Shown here in pieces: positions 37,772 through 49,418 of a stretch of DNA of 64,000 bases (the first letter of the stretch is position 1; the number at the start of each line of letters is the position of its first letter). The position numbers were made by a program, and so were the translations under genes. Source of the stretch: Cladobotryum mycophilum (lineage: Eukaryota > Ascomycota > Sordariomycetes > Hypocreales > Hypocreaceae); NCBI GenBank assembly GCA_036429605.1, contig JAVFKD010000002.1, positions 2,542,001 through 2,606,000 on the forward strand, given 5' to 3'. Below the pieces are notes generated by a model. That model did no database searches, had not been told where the DNA came from, and worked only from the letters and a program-made list of their open reading frames with translations.

Positions 37772-37781
37772 CACCATTACA
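37400..37781 (+). promoter_or_regulatory. ATG-free leader of the Ecl1-like gene
   Basis: About 380 bases without any ATG, rich in C, T and A, with a (CT) tract at 37641-37661 and a CA tract at 37741-37773 ending eight bases before the start codon. This is the profile of a fungal 5' UTR. A GTACGT donor at 37291 and an acceptor-like AAACAG near 37628 leave room for a leader intron. Transcription start not determined. Confidence 0.55.
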
Positions 37782-38279
37782 ATGGCTCTCGATATGTGGA
37801 CCCACGAGTTCTGCCTCGCCTGTGACAGACAAGTCCAGGTCGACGGTGATGCCTACTGCTCTGAAGCTTGCAGAATGGCCGACTTCGAGAAGACCGATTC
37901 TACACCCAGCTCCCAAGCTAGCTCACCTGGCTTCCCTCCTGCCTGCTCTCCTTGGTCCAAGGTGCCATCATCACCCAGACCATCGCCAGCCAAGTTCTTC
38001 CTCTCACCCGCCTACGACTTCAACAACGCTCAGCCATACGGCTCAACCCCTCGTCACACCTCCCCTCTTAGCGGTTACAGCCTGTCATCGCAGCGATCCA
38101 ATTCGATTGCCTCTACCCGAAACCTCACTCCCTCGAGCTCCCACAGCAGCCTCTGCTCCATGCAGAGCACCACCTCCACGAGCGAGCCCAGTCAGCTCTC
38201 TGACAAGGCAAAGATGGAACTCCGGGCATATGCCGTCTCCTTCGAGCAGGTCAGACTGCTGCGAAGGCGATCATACTAG
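37782..38279 (+). CDS. Ecl1-type zinc-binding protein (lifespan regulator family)
   Basis: Ecl1-family proteins (extender of chronological lifespan, first known in fission yeast) are small fungal proteins linked to nutrient signalling, stress survival and stationary phase. This single exon encodes 165 residues. The family signature is near the N-terminus: C11 and C14 in FCLACDRQV, C26 and C30 in YCSEACRMAD (CX2C-X11-CX3C). The rest is Ser/Pro-rich and looks disordered (SPGFPPACSPWSKVPSSP), with a short conserved-looking C-terminal helix (KAKMELRAYAVSFEQ). Start chosen at the ATG after the CA repeat because the leader upstream is ATG-free; the open frame extends 35 codons further upstream without an ATG. 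It is the only supportable gene in about 30 kb. Confidence 0.85.
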   Translation: MALDMWTHEFCLACDRQVQVDGDAYCSEACRMADFEKTDSTPSSQASSPGFPPACSPWSKVPSSPRPSPAKFFLSPAYDFNNAQPYGSTPRHTSPLSGYSLSSQRSNSIASTRNLTPSSSHSSLCSMQSTTSTSEPSQLSDKAKMELRAYAVSFEQVRLLRRRSY

Positions 38280-38673
38280 ACGATCTCGACATGAAATACC
38301 TTGATCACCGATAGACCATTACCTTTTTTGTTTTATATACCCTCACGGCTTGTTTGACGGCGTTTATTGGATCACTATCACGCAACTCATTCCGACACAC
38401 ATTACCTGCAACGAAACTGCACGACTCACCACACCCTATACCTCACACCTTCTGCCTTTTTTGACCACACGGTTGTTGTAACAAGATGGACATTACACGG
38501 AGTATTGCATACCCTCAAAACTATTCGCTTTATTTTCTTTTTCCTTTTTTATTCGAAGCTTTCATAATTTGCACATCTTTATCGAATTTCATTTGTCATC
38601 GATCCCACTTGGGACTTACCGGATTGTCTGATTTATTCATGGGATAGCCGGTTACGGGACCCCCAAGGGGTAT

Positions 38674-38694
38674 CTTGTATACCATTTATACAAG
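38674..38694. repeat. 8-bp perfect inverted repeat downstream of Ecl1-like gene
   Basis: CTTGTATA, spacer CCATT, TATACAAG, about 400 bases after the stop codon. Could form an RNA hairpin in the 3' region. Confidence 0.7.
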
Positions 38695-39889
38695 GCAGGC
38701 GGGGTGTTGATTTTTTGAACAATTGTTTTAGTATCATGGCATATGGGAAACAAACGGTGGGGGTTGGGAAACATTATGATCTTGGGGATATGAGCTGTGT
38801 CGGCCATCTGAAGACAGAATTGGCGCAGACGAGATTATGGGATAGCAAAGAATGACGGCGCAGAGGCTATTTGGCGAGCACATTTTCAGCCGCCCGGAAA
38901 AAAACACTTGTACTTGGTTGTTAGGCCTGTTGAAACAAAACAAAAAATTGTTACAAGGGACGGGATTTGCAGAAAGAACTGGATAGCTCAGGCTGGAAAA
39001 AGGCTTGCATCAATACCACATCTGTCTAAGATCCGTCAAAAAAAACCATCTTGTCTCTCCTTGCCCAGTGATGTGATGGCACATGTGAAGATGGATGCCT
39101 AGTGCAACCCCTTGATGATTTTTGCCTTGGTAATGGTTCAGGTCAATATCATGTAGGGGACACCCCAGTTGGGATCAATTCCTCTTGGTAATTCCTGTGG
39201 CATGTTACGCCATCTTCAAGGTTAGGTGCCATTCGGTAAGGACATGTCCAATGTAAGCCTGCGATGCGCCCACCGGAGCCTTCTCCGGACTTGAATGGTG
39301 ATGGATAATGGCCCAATGCTACAGACTACATCCTTGACTACGGGTATTGGTTCCTGACTACGTATGAATCCCCCTCTCTTAACCGAAATTAGGCGCCGAT
39401 AAGCAAACAATGAATGTGCACTTTGATGACATAGATCCATCATCAATCAAGTCTGGACGATCTCAGCTGAGGCGTCATGACGGCCTGCGAGCCGAACGGC
39501 GAGGCTAGCCGTAATCGAGACAAACCTTAGGCTGATCGAGTTTGTCGCAAAGCGATGCTACGACAGAGAGGGAAGTTTTTACGACTACTACTTACTACTA
39601 CTACGACTAAATCGACAAGTTGACAGGCCTCTTGACTAGTAGTCCAAAGGGTTAAAGGAAGGGGGGAGGGAGAGAGAGAGAAGAGGATGAGATGATGACA
39701 AGCTGAAGGATGGGCACCCCGGCGGATTCAGACTGGCAAGAAAAGAAAAAGATGTTGGGTCTGTGCCTGAGGTCGATGGAGTGAAGCTACCTAAACGAGG
39801 CGAAGCTAAGACGCCACGACGGGAAAGAATTTGAATTGAAAACAGAGTTTTATTTTTTCTTCTTCTTTGTTTCCCAACGACTTTGCTTT

Positions 39890-39924
<35 letters not shown>
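39890..39924. repeat. (TTG)n trinucleotide repeat
   Basis: About eleven TTG/GTT units. Confidence 0.95.
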
Positions 39925-39925
<1 letters not shown>

Positions 39926-41495
39926 GTATTTTTTCGGGTGAATGGAAATGGTGAACCGGCTTTGGGGTGACGGCTTCGGTGGTAAGGGGATTGGGCAAAG
40001 TTCTTGGCTTGGCTGGCTTTGGGTGACGGGATGTGGTGTGATGTGATGGGGTAAGAGAAGGGAGAGCATTTCCTGTAATGGACATTCAGGTGCATATGGA
40101 AACGCCGCAAGTCCAACGACTTATTGAAAGAAAAGAAGAAAAAAATTGTTTATTCTTCATGCGAACTTACTTGTACATACGGGCCATGCGACCATCCAAC
40201 CACATACCAATGTAGCATTTTTTTCTTTCTTTCACACGTAATATTAGGTATTTACTACCACACCCTCAGTCAAGCCATGACCCTTACAACTTGATGATTT
40301 GGGTGGCATTAGATGGAACGTTTTCCGTCCCCCCATGTTTTTTTTCTTTCTGACTGATACCCAGGCTTTCCTTTCTTTTCTTTTGCCTTGGACACTTTTT
40401 GCCGAAAGGGCACCGAGACGGCAGCGTAGGAAGATGGGATGCAAAACAAGAGTCATGTACCTGTAATTCATGTCACCAAAAAGCAGGAACCGATAAAAGG
40501 GACATGGGGGGACATGGGGGAGACACCTCCAAGACCTCACCTTTGCCTCTTTCAGAGAATTCTGCATGAATAGTCAAAGACAAGCATACGAACCTAGTTT
40601 CACTGAACAATGATCCAAAAAAAATGAATGCTACGCTCTCAACCCAAAGCAAAAAGCCAATGCGAGAGAGAGACACACACAAAATCCAAACCGACGTTGC
40701 TCAGCATGCATGCCGCCCCGAAAAAAAAAAAAAAGAAGAAGAGATGCTCCCTCCCCCTCCCGCCGTCGATGGAGGAGGTATCCATACCTGTACAGCAGTA
40801 GGCACTTAAGCGCCCTGTAGGTACACCGCAGTTGCAGAAAAACACGTGGTTGATGCTAAAGAGCAGCAGCAGTAGCAGCAGCAGCAGAAGAATAGCAATA
40901 AGAGTCTAACCTATCCATCTCATGGCCCATAAAGCCAACGCATTCGGTCTCTTTTTCTTTTTTGCTACCTTCTTCTTTTCTTTTTCTTCAAGACAACGAG
41001 GATCCATCTTGAGTCTAGTGGAGTTTTTTTTTTAAAGTGGAGTAGAAGCAAGAAAAGTTGTGTTCACTTGTTGGCAAGAATTTGAATGGGGAAAAAAAGA
41101 CAGCAAGACAAGACACAAGACACAAGACAGGCCAGGGGCCAAGGCAAGGCAAAGGAACAAAAAAAAGAATTAAAAAAAAAGTAAAATGCTTAATTTGGGA
41201 CGACGGCGCTAGTCCGAAAGACACTCCGAAAAGGCAAAGAAGAAAAAAGAAACAAGGCAACCAAAAGCAGTAGACCAAGAAAAAAAAAAGAGGCCGATCG
41301 AGATCGAGATCTAAAGAGGTGATCGTGAAAAGCGACTTGAGGAAAAAACAAATACAAGGCGAAAATCGACGGGCGTGAACAGGTACTTGTAGAAACATAT
41401 GTACCTGAGTAATGGAAGCAAAAAATAAGGCAGCCAGCCAAGCCATTGTTAATCTTGCCTAGATTAATAAAAACAAAAGAAAATTATTGTTTTTT

Positions 41496-41530
41496 TCTCT
41501 CTTCTCTTCTCTTCTCTTCTCTTCTCTCTT
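41496..41530. repeat. (TTCTC)n pentanucleotide repeat
   Basis: About six TTCTC units. Confidence 0.9.
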
Positions 41531-43698
41531 CATTATTCCGATCAATGTTACAAATCAAACTTGTTTTACTCCTTTCCCCCCGGTCTTGGCCCTGTTGTAC
41601 ACGTATTATCTGTGGAAGAAAAGTTTTTTTTTTCTTGCATTGACGATTTCTTGAACAAGTACATGCTCCGTTCATACATACTCTGTACAGGGTATCCATA
41701 TTAAACTTTTTGGGGATGACTGACCCCCTTTGAGTGGAGAGCCATGTGTGATGTGGCATAACCATGCTTCTGTGCTCCGTACTTTGTACACGATATCGAT
41801 GTAAGTCTCGGAGATTTTGTCTTGGATTGTCTTCTTTTTTCGTTTTCATCTCTCCTGTCATCTAAGGGCCGCCTCTTTTGTTACAGATGTTGGTGAACCG
41901 CAGGGGGGAGGGGGTGGTCGTCGAGTGCAAAATATGCCAATGGCGCAATGGTTGGGATCTTTGACCATGTTTGTACGAAGACTTCAAGGTTGTTGTTGTG
42001 GTATTACTCGTAACATCCATATTTGCAATTCCATACCCTACCCTACCCTATTGGCCCATGTTGTCTATTACAAACCCAAGGGGAAAAAAAACTTTTTCCC
42101 TTTGTGCAAGTGTGAGGTGCATTAAAAAGCCATGATGAGATGATGATGTAAGGCATAGGCACAGAGGACATTTCCCCCTGCACAAAGGGGAAGAAAAAAA
42201 GAAAGCAATACGAAAAAAACAAAACAAAATGTTGATCCCAAAGGGTCAAGGTACAAGTCAAGTCAGGTCAGGTCAAGAAAAAGGGTGTGACGGCTTGTGG
42301 TGTGGATGGGGTGGGAGAGGATCTCCCCGAGCGGCAGAGGCCGCGGCGCCAAAACAAACACAAAAACAAAAAAAAAAGAGTGGACACATGCCTTCTGCCT
42401 TGCTTCCTTCCCTCCCCGGTCCCTTGTTGCTGTTGTTCTCTCTGCAATTGGTCTCCTCCAATGGGAACGTCTTTCCATCCTCACTCCTCTCTCCGGCCTC
42501 GCCCCCAATTACCAGTGCACGCAAGGGAAGTCCCTGTACGGACAACAAAACATTGCAGAACAGAAGGCTGACAGGGGGAGGGAGGGAGCACGGCCAGGAG
42601 AGAGAAAAGAGATGATACAACCCCGAAATATTTTGCATATGAGAGGATGGAATGTTTTTTTGGGTCATTGACTCACGCGAGCAGGGCAGGGGTTAGAAAT
42701 ATGTGTGCGTGTGAGTGTGAGAGGAGAGAACAACAAGAAAAACAATAGCAAGGCAAGGCAAGGACAAGGACAAGGGCTTCCAAGGCGAGATCGATGTGTT
42801 TCACGCAGAATGGGATGCATTACACCTTGCTTGCATGGCTGTGTGATAATGATGATTGATGATGATGATGATGATGCTGATGCTGTACAACTCCTCTCCC
42901 TTCCCCAACCCCAACGAGGCAGTGAAAAGGTATCCATGATTGGGCAGCTTTTTGCCACGCCGTTGTTCTTCAAATCTTGTTTTTTTCTTCTCTTTCTTAT
43001 TCGCCTCCCTGTTGAGTAACACAGATTCAATTCATGCAGGCAGATTTTTGAAAATTTTTCTCTCTCATCTTCACAGCCCAATGAGCCAGGTCAATTGATT
43101 CAGCCAAGGAACCAAAAAAAACAATACGTAGCCCTCCTTGATGCACACACCTTGGGGCGGAGGCGTGATCCTTTTCACAATTGATGCAATGACAAAGTTC
43201 TCCTACTTTTACGATAGAGAAAGGGAGAGAAAAAAAAGTTCCCGGTCATCATGACAGTCGTCGTCAGCAATGGTTCAATACCGTTCATTATGGTCAGATC
43301 CCTGGCATGTTCCCTCTCTCTCCCGGGGGCTCTTTTTTACAGTACATACGATCGGGAACCCACCGGCTCTTCCGAGTGGTTTGATCGGAACTCCTCCCCT
43401 CCCCTCCCTCCCCCTCCCTTCCCATCGCCGAAAGGACCCAAATCCCTGTTTGCATCACAAAATTGCACATCTCATCTATCATTAGCTTTCCCTTTTCTTT
43501 GAGATGATGCACTTGGAATTATGTTTGCTTTATTTTTGGCGACTACATACTTATGGAGCTGCACTAGAGGTGCTAAATGTAGGTACAAGGAGAGACATGC
43601 ACAAAAAGAGCGGAATTAGTACAAGTAAAGATGGAGCGGACCGCGGAAAAGGTGCCTTTTCCCTCTAATTGAAGCTATTTTGTGTGTTTCACTATCAA

Positions 43699-43722
43699 GG
43701 AATGGAATGGAATGGAATGGAA
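43699..43722. repeat. (GGAAT)n pentanucleotide repeat
   Basis: Four perfect GGAAT units and a partial fifth. Confidence 0.9.
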
Positions 43723-45116
43723 CTTGTTTGGTCTTTGTCTTGTCTTGTTCTATGAAAAGATTATGTGTGCATATTGTGTTAAAGAGCTTGCTTATTTCCC
43801 TAGTGGTGTGTTCAGTGTAAGTGATGGTGCCGCGGAAGAGAGCACACTCACTCATAGCACAAGTAATGGCTAACAACTAAAGAGCTTGGAGCTATTTTGG
43901 GGGGCAAGATCCATTCCAATTAGGAGTTGTGCTTGCTTGCCTGTGCTCACTCCGGCTTCCCCCAGAGAGCTGGGGGGGGGAGTCTCCAAAAAACACTGCC
44001 CTGAACATGATTCAGGTTACTTCCAATTGACGAACAGAAAAAAAGAAAAGAAGGGGAAAAAAAATCAATCAACGCCCTCTTTTTCAGCTGACTCGACACA
44101 CAACGCACAACTTTGAAAAATTATTAACAAACTTTCAAGCTTATTAGTAAAACAATTAAAGTTTTCTCAATTGTTGCCACCCCTTTTTTAGGCGGCCGCG
44201 TTCAGCCGTCAATCAACAATTTTTTTTTAGTGTTTTCCATTTTTTTTTTAAGTACACCCGTGGGACGGGATTCAGCGGGCACCTCTGCTGAGTTGGCGTT
44301 TTTTCAGGGCCCCCTCCTTTACCAATCCCACTGAAAGGTGGACACTAAAAACAAACAAAAAAGAGGGCCCGCCGCCGTTTTAAACCGGGAGTTACAGACC
44401 CGCCCATCCATGATCGACGAAAACCGTCGTGGCGTTGTGGGTACTGAGACTTTTTCCAGGTTCTTTTTTCTTTCTCCTTCGCCCGGAAGTAATAGTAGAA
44501 TAGCATCCACTGCCAGCACCACCAACTGGAGATGATATCCAGTGTGCAAGTTCCAGTTCCAGGTTCAAGGGCCCAACACCGCAGGCTTAACTCCGTTTCC
44601 CCTTCATAGACCCGTTCTACTATCGACAGGGTGGGGTCAATTGGGGGGGGGGTGGGAACTTTGAAGACAACGTTGAAAAGCACATGCATACCAAGTGCAT
44701 ACACGCACACACGCAATTCAATGAATGAATAGAATAGAATGGATGAATGGACGAAATGGGTAAGCAAAGGCTTGTTCAAGGCTCGGACCAGGCTCATGGG
44801 AGGAAGAGAAGGAGAGGAGGAGGAGCTCGCCAATAGGATCGTCTTCCATGTAAAAGTTACGGTAGAATCTCGCAAAGGGAAACACACATTACATATCTTA
44901 GGTAAGGTACTAAGGCTCGTACATGCAACTACAATTTGCATTTGCATTGCATAAGGTACAGTGGATTTTTTTTTCTATGGAGAGAGAGGAAAAGAAACCC
45001 AACTAATGCACCGGCCTGCGAAGCCGAGGGCCTTAACGTGGACACGTTTTGCCTGCTGTTTGGTTTCAACCAGAGCTAGGTCGCAGGGGTTACCAGGGGC
45101 AAGCACTGCACGTACA

Positions 45117-45163
45117 GCAAGCAAGCAAGCAAGCAAACAAGCCAGCCAGCAAACAAGCAGTAG
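45117..45163. repeat. (AAGC)n tetranucleotide repeat
   Basis: Five AAGC units, then degenerate AAAC/CAGC variants. Confidence 0.9.
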
Positions 45164-48100
45164 TCGTCAAGGTCCCCCCCTCCGTCCTACGAGAATGGAG
45201 ACATCTCGAACCCGGCCGACGCGGCCTTCAACGGGGGGGAGGGATCTTGGCTGCCCTACTGCAAAAAATTGGACCCCCCTTTGCTAAGGGCAAGTCCTTT
45301 CATTATCTCCACAGCACCGGCCCGGGTCGCCGCCCTTTGTGTGCGTGTCTTCTTTGTAGGGAGGGGGACGACAAGAGAGGGCTGGTCCTTGAGTCCTGGG
45401 GCGGTTTGGACGGGGACCCGACACGGGATGAAGAATGTGATGTGTAAGGAGCAGGAAGCGGCTCCGAGGGTCGACGGACGCGGACGCCTCTTTTGCCGGG
45501 TGTCCCGAGCGCCGGTCTAATGTCGAAGAATCCACTTTGGTATTGGACTGCAGGGTCCATGGGAGGGAGGGAAGCTTTGTTTGTTCATTTGATGACTTGT
45601 GCAGATGAGCTTGCGTACGGGGTAGACTTGTGCAATGCACATGCTGGGACTTGAATCGTTCCTGGATGAGCTCGGGTCAATGGATGGAAATGATCAATGA
45701 ATGAATGACTAAATGGAAAGAAAGAAAAAGAAAAAAAGGGAAGGAAAGGGGAAGCTCCATGGTGTTACGAATCCATACAACAGCGACGGTGCCAACAACA
45801 TGCATTATCATCATCATCTCCAACGGCCACGCATTGGGTGTGCTGCCCAAGCGGGACGGCTTATACGCACACATCTCTGGACCACACACACACACACACA
45901 CGCATACACTGGGACCTACGGGCGGAAACTCACCGGGAATTCTGTCATGATTCTACAGATTTGACTGAGATGGGTCCAATGCCGATCGGTGAGATTTAAG
46001 ACGAACGAACTAATAGGTCTCTATATCCCGTGTCTTTCAAACGACGAATTGCACACGCAGGCTTCCTTCTCAAACATTTCATGGGATATCCATTTATTTG
46101 TTTCTCACCTCATTGCCGTAGTACACATACACACATACACACACCCTATGGGTCCTTTATTAATTGACTTTGTTTTACGCCCTGAATTGACCCAAGTTGT
46201 TTTTGGATTACCAATCGAACAACTCAAAAGCAGTGATGGAGATGTATCCAGGGTAGACCGGATAATAACGTGATTTGAGACTTGATTCAACCAAAAAGAT
46301 CTTACCATGTAACAGACTATGCGTGCCTTGCCTCAACCTACGGGCGTACTACTGCGGCTTGTTGCAAAACTTGATTGCTCATTTATTTATTAATGCCTTG
46401 GGGGAAATTCTCATTTCAAATCAAGAAAAACCAGGACACCACACACTGTGCGCTGTCCCGTAACCAAGAGGAACCCGTTCGTTCGTATTGGGTGAAGATA
46501 TTGTCCCAGCAGCTGCTTCATCTGGTTGGCTTGAGACCAAGTCTGTAACGGATCCCCCTCTTCAGATAAGAGAGAAAAACCACCTGCAGCTACCCACTCA
46601 AATCGGATCTAGAAGCCCAAAACGCTCTCTTTCTCTCTCTCCCTCTCTTTCTCGTAGGACTCGATCCTGAGGGGGAGACCCCGCTGGCGTGACATCGTCG
46701 TGATGCATTACCTATGGCCGTAGTAGCTGGATAGCAACACAGCCGAGACACTTCATCACCGCTGAGGCGTATCTATGTTCTAATTTGAAGGGGACGCCCC
46801 CCCCAAAAAAAAAACAGGACACCTCACGGGCTTTAGTAGGAATACAACTAAAGAAAAAAAATCTTGGGATTTTATGCGAGATGGTTTTGAGGCGAACCGG
46901 TCTAGCTGCGTGCATATGAGACAACGCGGAGTGCCTGGGGCTCTTTTTCTTTCTTTCTCTTCTTTTCTGCCTATGAGGCGATGAGGATGGCATGGCATGG
47001 CATGAAAGGGAGAGGGGGATGCAATAGCCTCATCAAGAAGGAGAAGGAGGGAAAAAAAGAGGTCGTACGAGCCAGAGACGAACTGACACGTCCCCAAACA
47101 CAAACAAATTCCTGCAGGCGTTCTGGGCGTCGGTGTTTCTTTTTTTTTTTGTTGTTCATTTTCTTGGAGCCAATGATATTGATGGTACATACATCTAGGA
47201 CTGAAAGCAGACAGCCAAACGTTGCTGTTGATGATGACGCGATTGGAGACGGCGTATACACGGCTGTTGCACAGGTTGACATGTGTCGTTCTGGTAAGAG
47301 ATGCCGCGAGGAACGTGTTCGGTTTTTTTGTTTTGTTTTCCACGGCAAGAGAAAGTTATTGGCTCAAATAGGGAGATTTTTGCCCTGCTTTTTGCATCGG
47401 ATGTTGTAAGGCTTCCCATCACCAAACAAACAAACAACACACACACCCCCGAGCCGACACCGGAGAATGTACTCCTCCTCATCACCGAAAAATGCATCTT
47501 AATTAAGATACACAGCATATTATTTAGTATATTGATAGTATTAATGGTGTAATGGAAACTGCATAACGAGCAAGGTTTTCGGTCTGCATGACTTGCGAAC
47601 AGTTGTCTTGCCTTGGGTGGCTTGATCAATGATCCCTCAAGTCTGGACTGGGGTCGAATAATTGGTCTGCCAAGGGGAGGGAAAGACGGCTTAGTTGGAG
47701 AAGATGCATTGAAATGCCGATCCTCTTTTTTTCCTTCTTTCCTTTTCTTTCAGTCTCCTTGCATTACTACGTGTCGTTGCGTTGTTGGAAGGAGGACGGA
47801 CGGTTATGCCTGGATAGTAGGTCTGGAGGCTACGTCTGGTTTTGGTTGCATGAAGGGGGGCCTATATCCGAAGAGGATGAAGGAGGAAGGGGGCGGCGGC
47901 TGATGAGCTTCAAGACTGGACACACACCTCGTACATTGGGCGAGATGACTCTACATATGATGAGCTAATGACTTGGTGAAAACTCCGACTTCAATGGCCG
48001 TGAGTGGGCATGGTGTCTACGTATGCATCTGGATGATTCATTGGCGATCCAAATGCCTTGCCCCATTTCCCAACCTACCCAAGGTGTAGTGGCATCATCA

Positions 48101-49418
48101 CTCTTCCCTGCTTACGAAAATATGCATTCATCGTTACCGTCTGATGAATTAATACCGTATAATTGCGCAATACTTTCCTTCACAAGGAAGAATGGGCGAG
48201 GATCGTGATCCTATGGGCTATGATGTGGTCGCACAAGAGGTCGGAAGCGCCTCGGTGCCTCGCCAGAGGCAGACCAAGGCACGTGGAAAGCCTTTTTGTT
48301 CTTTTGTCTAGATGAGATGGGGTAATCTTTTTATAACGTCGTCGTTTTATACTCTGGACTGTACACTGGACTTGAGACCGGATCCGTGTATGAGATAGTC
48401 TGGTATTTGTAGTGAGACTCGCACTCATATTCGTAACTAATAGAAATACCGCTGGTGGATTAAAGTCTTGAACTGTGATATGAAAGTATGAATGAAATGG
48501 CATGGAAATAGTATCCAAAATCTCAAGCATCGTCATTGAACTTTCCACAGCCGTGTTGATACCTTTGATGCAATGCTACCCGCAGCAGTTTGGCACCACG
48601 ACTTGACCGAGAGTGTTCCTTTACACGCACAAAAGAGCAGACTCCAAGTAAACATGGAAAAGGAAAAAGTAGTTGGCTCGTTATGTTGCATACCGTGCTA
48701 TTTCGCCTTTGTGACTACCGCCCCTAAAGCTGATATGTCGTGTGCCTGCAAGTTTGCATGAGTGTTCTCTTTCCTTTCGGCTCATTGGGAGCAGACAGTG
48801 CCGTTTTCGTGCATATCCGATAGTTTGGCTTGGCATGGGAAAAAGCCGAATAGATGCAATCGGACTGGCCTAATCGTTCTATGCATCTGCAGTCATTGCG
48901 TGTAGACTCAACCACCTCGGAGGAGTAGAGAGCCATACTGAGAACCACATATCGGTTCTTCTAAACCTACCTGGCGAGACTTGATTTCAATACGTATTTG
49001 ATAGCATCAGTAGTCTATGCTACTAGGTATATATATATAATGAGTTGGTGTACAAAGAGGAAAAGTCCCGTGATGATAAAGTCGGATTGCACGTGTTCTG
49101 CGGTTTGGTTTGGTGTAGGCACCGCAACTGGTAGCAGCTGTAGCCAAAGTGAATTGAAGGTTGGATTACCAGCCACCCTGCCCATTGTGCCTGCCCCATT
49201 GTTGATGTTGGGACAATAGAAGAAAGCTCAATGAATTGAATGGCTATATTCGTATTCATAATTTCTCATCATCGTGACTGCGCATGAAATCTACCAACTT
49301 CCACTTCTCTTCAACTCTGGGCTCCCAACTCTTCCCTCTCAACCATCTTCGACTTTCAATTCTCAGCTCTCCATCACGACTTCTCCCAACTTCAATTTAT
49401 AACTCGAATCCTGTAATC

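Larger units (their letters stand above)
38280..49418. other. gene desert, third part, downstream of the Ecl1-like gene
   Basis: About 11 kb without a supportable gene. The first few hundred bases are the Ecl1-like 3' region, including a perfect 8-bp inverted repeat at 38674-38694. Simple repeats: TTG at 39890-39924, AGC near 40863-40887, TTCTC at 41496-41530, CCCTA x3 near 42038, GAT at 42846-42876, GGAAT at 43699-43722, AAGC at 45117-45163, CA at 45881-45900. The longest frame (200 codons, 44345-44947, minus) has no recognisable content. From about 49290 the strand becomes the pyrimidine-rich leader of the next gene. Confidence 0.6.

Noticed and set aside
39636..40085. 149-codon minus frame with a poly-Thr tract
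   Set aside because: The open frame is caused by the TTG microsatellite read as Thr codons on the other strand.
41941..41990. tRNA-like A box (TGGCGCAATGGT)
   Set aside because: No matching B box (GGTTCGANNCC) follows, and no cloverleaf can be drawn.
42035..42052. CCCTA triple as telomere-like repeat
   Set aside because: Only three copies of a pentamer, not TTAGGG; internal to the sequence.
19113..49418. Desert as RIP-mutated transposon DNA
   Set aside because: Base composition is mixed, not AT-rich, and no reverse transcriptase, transposase or terminal repeats are visible.
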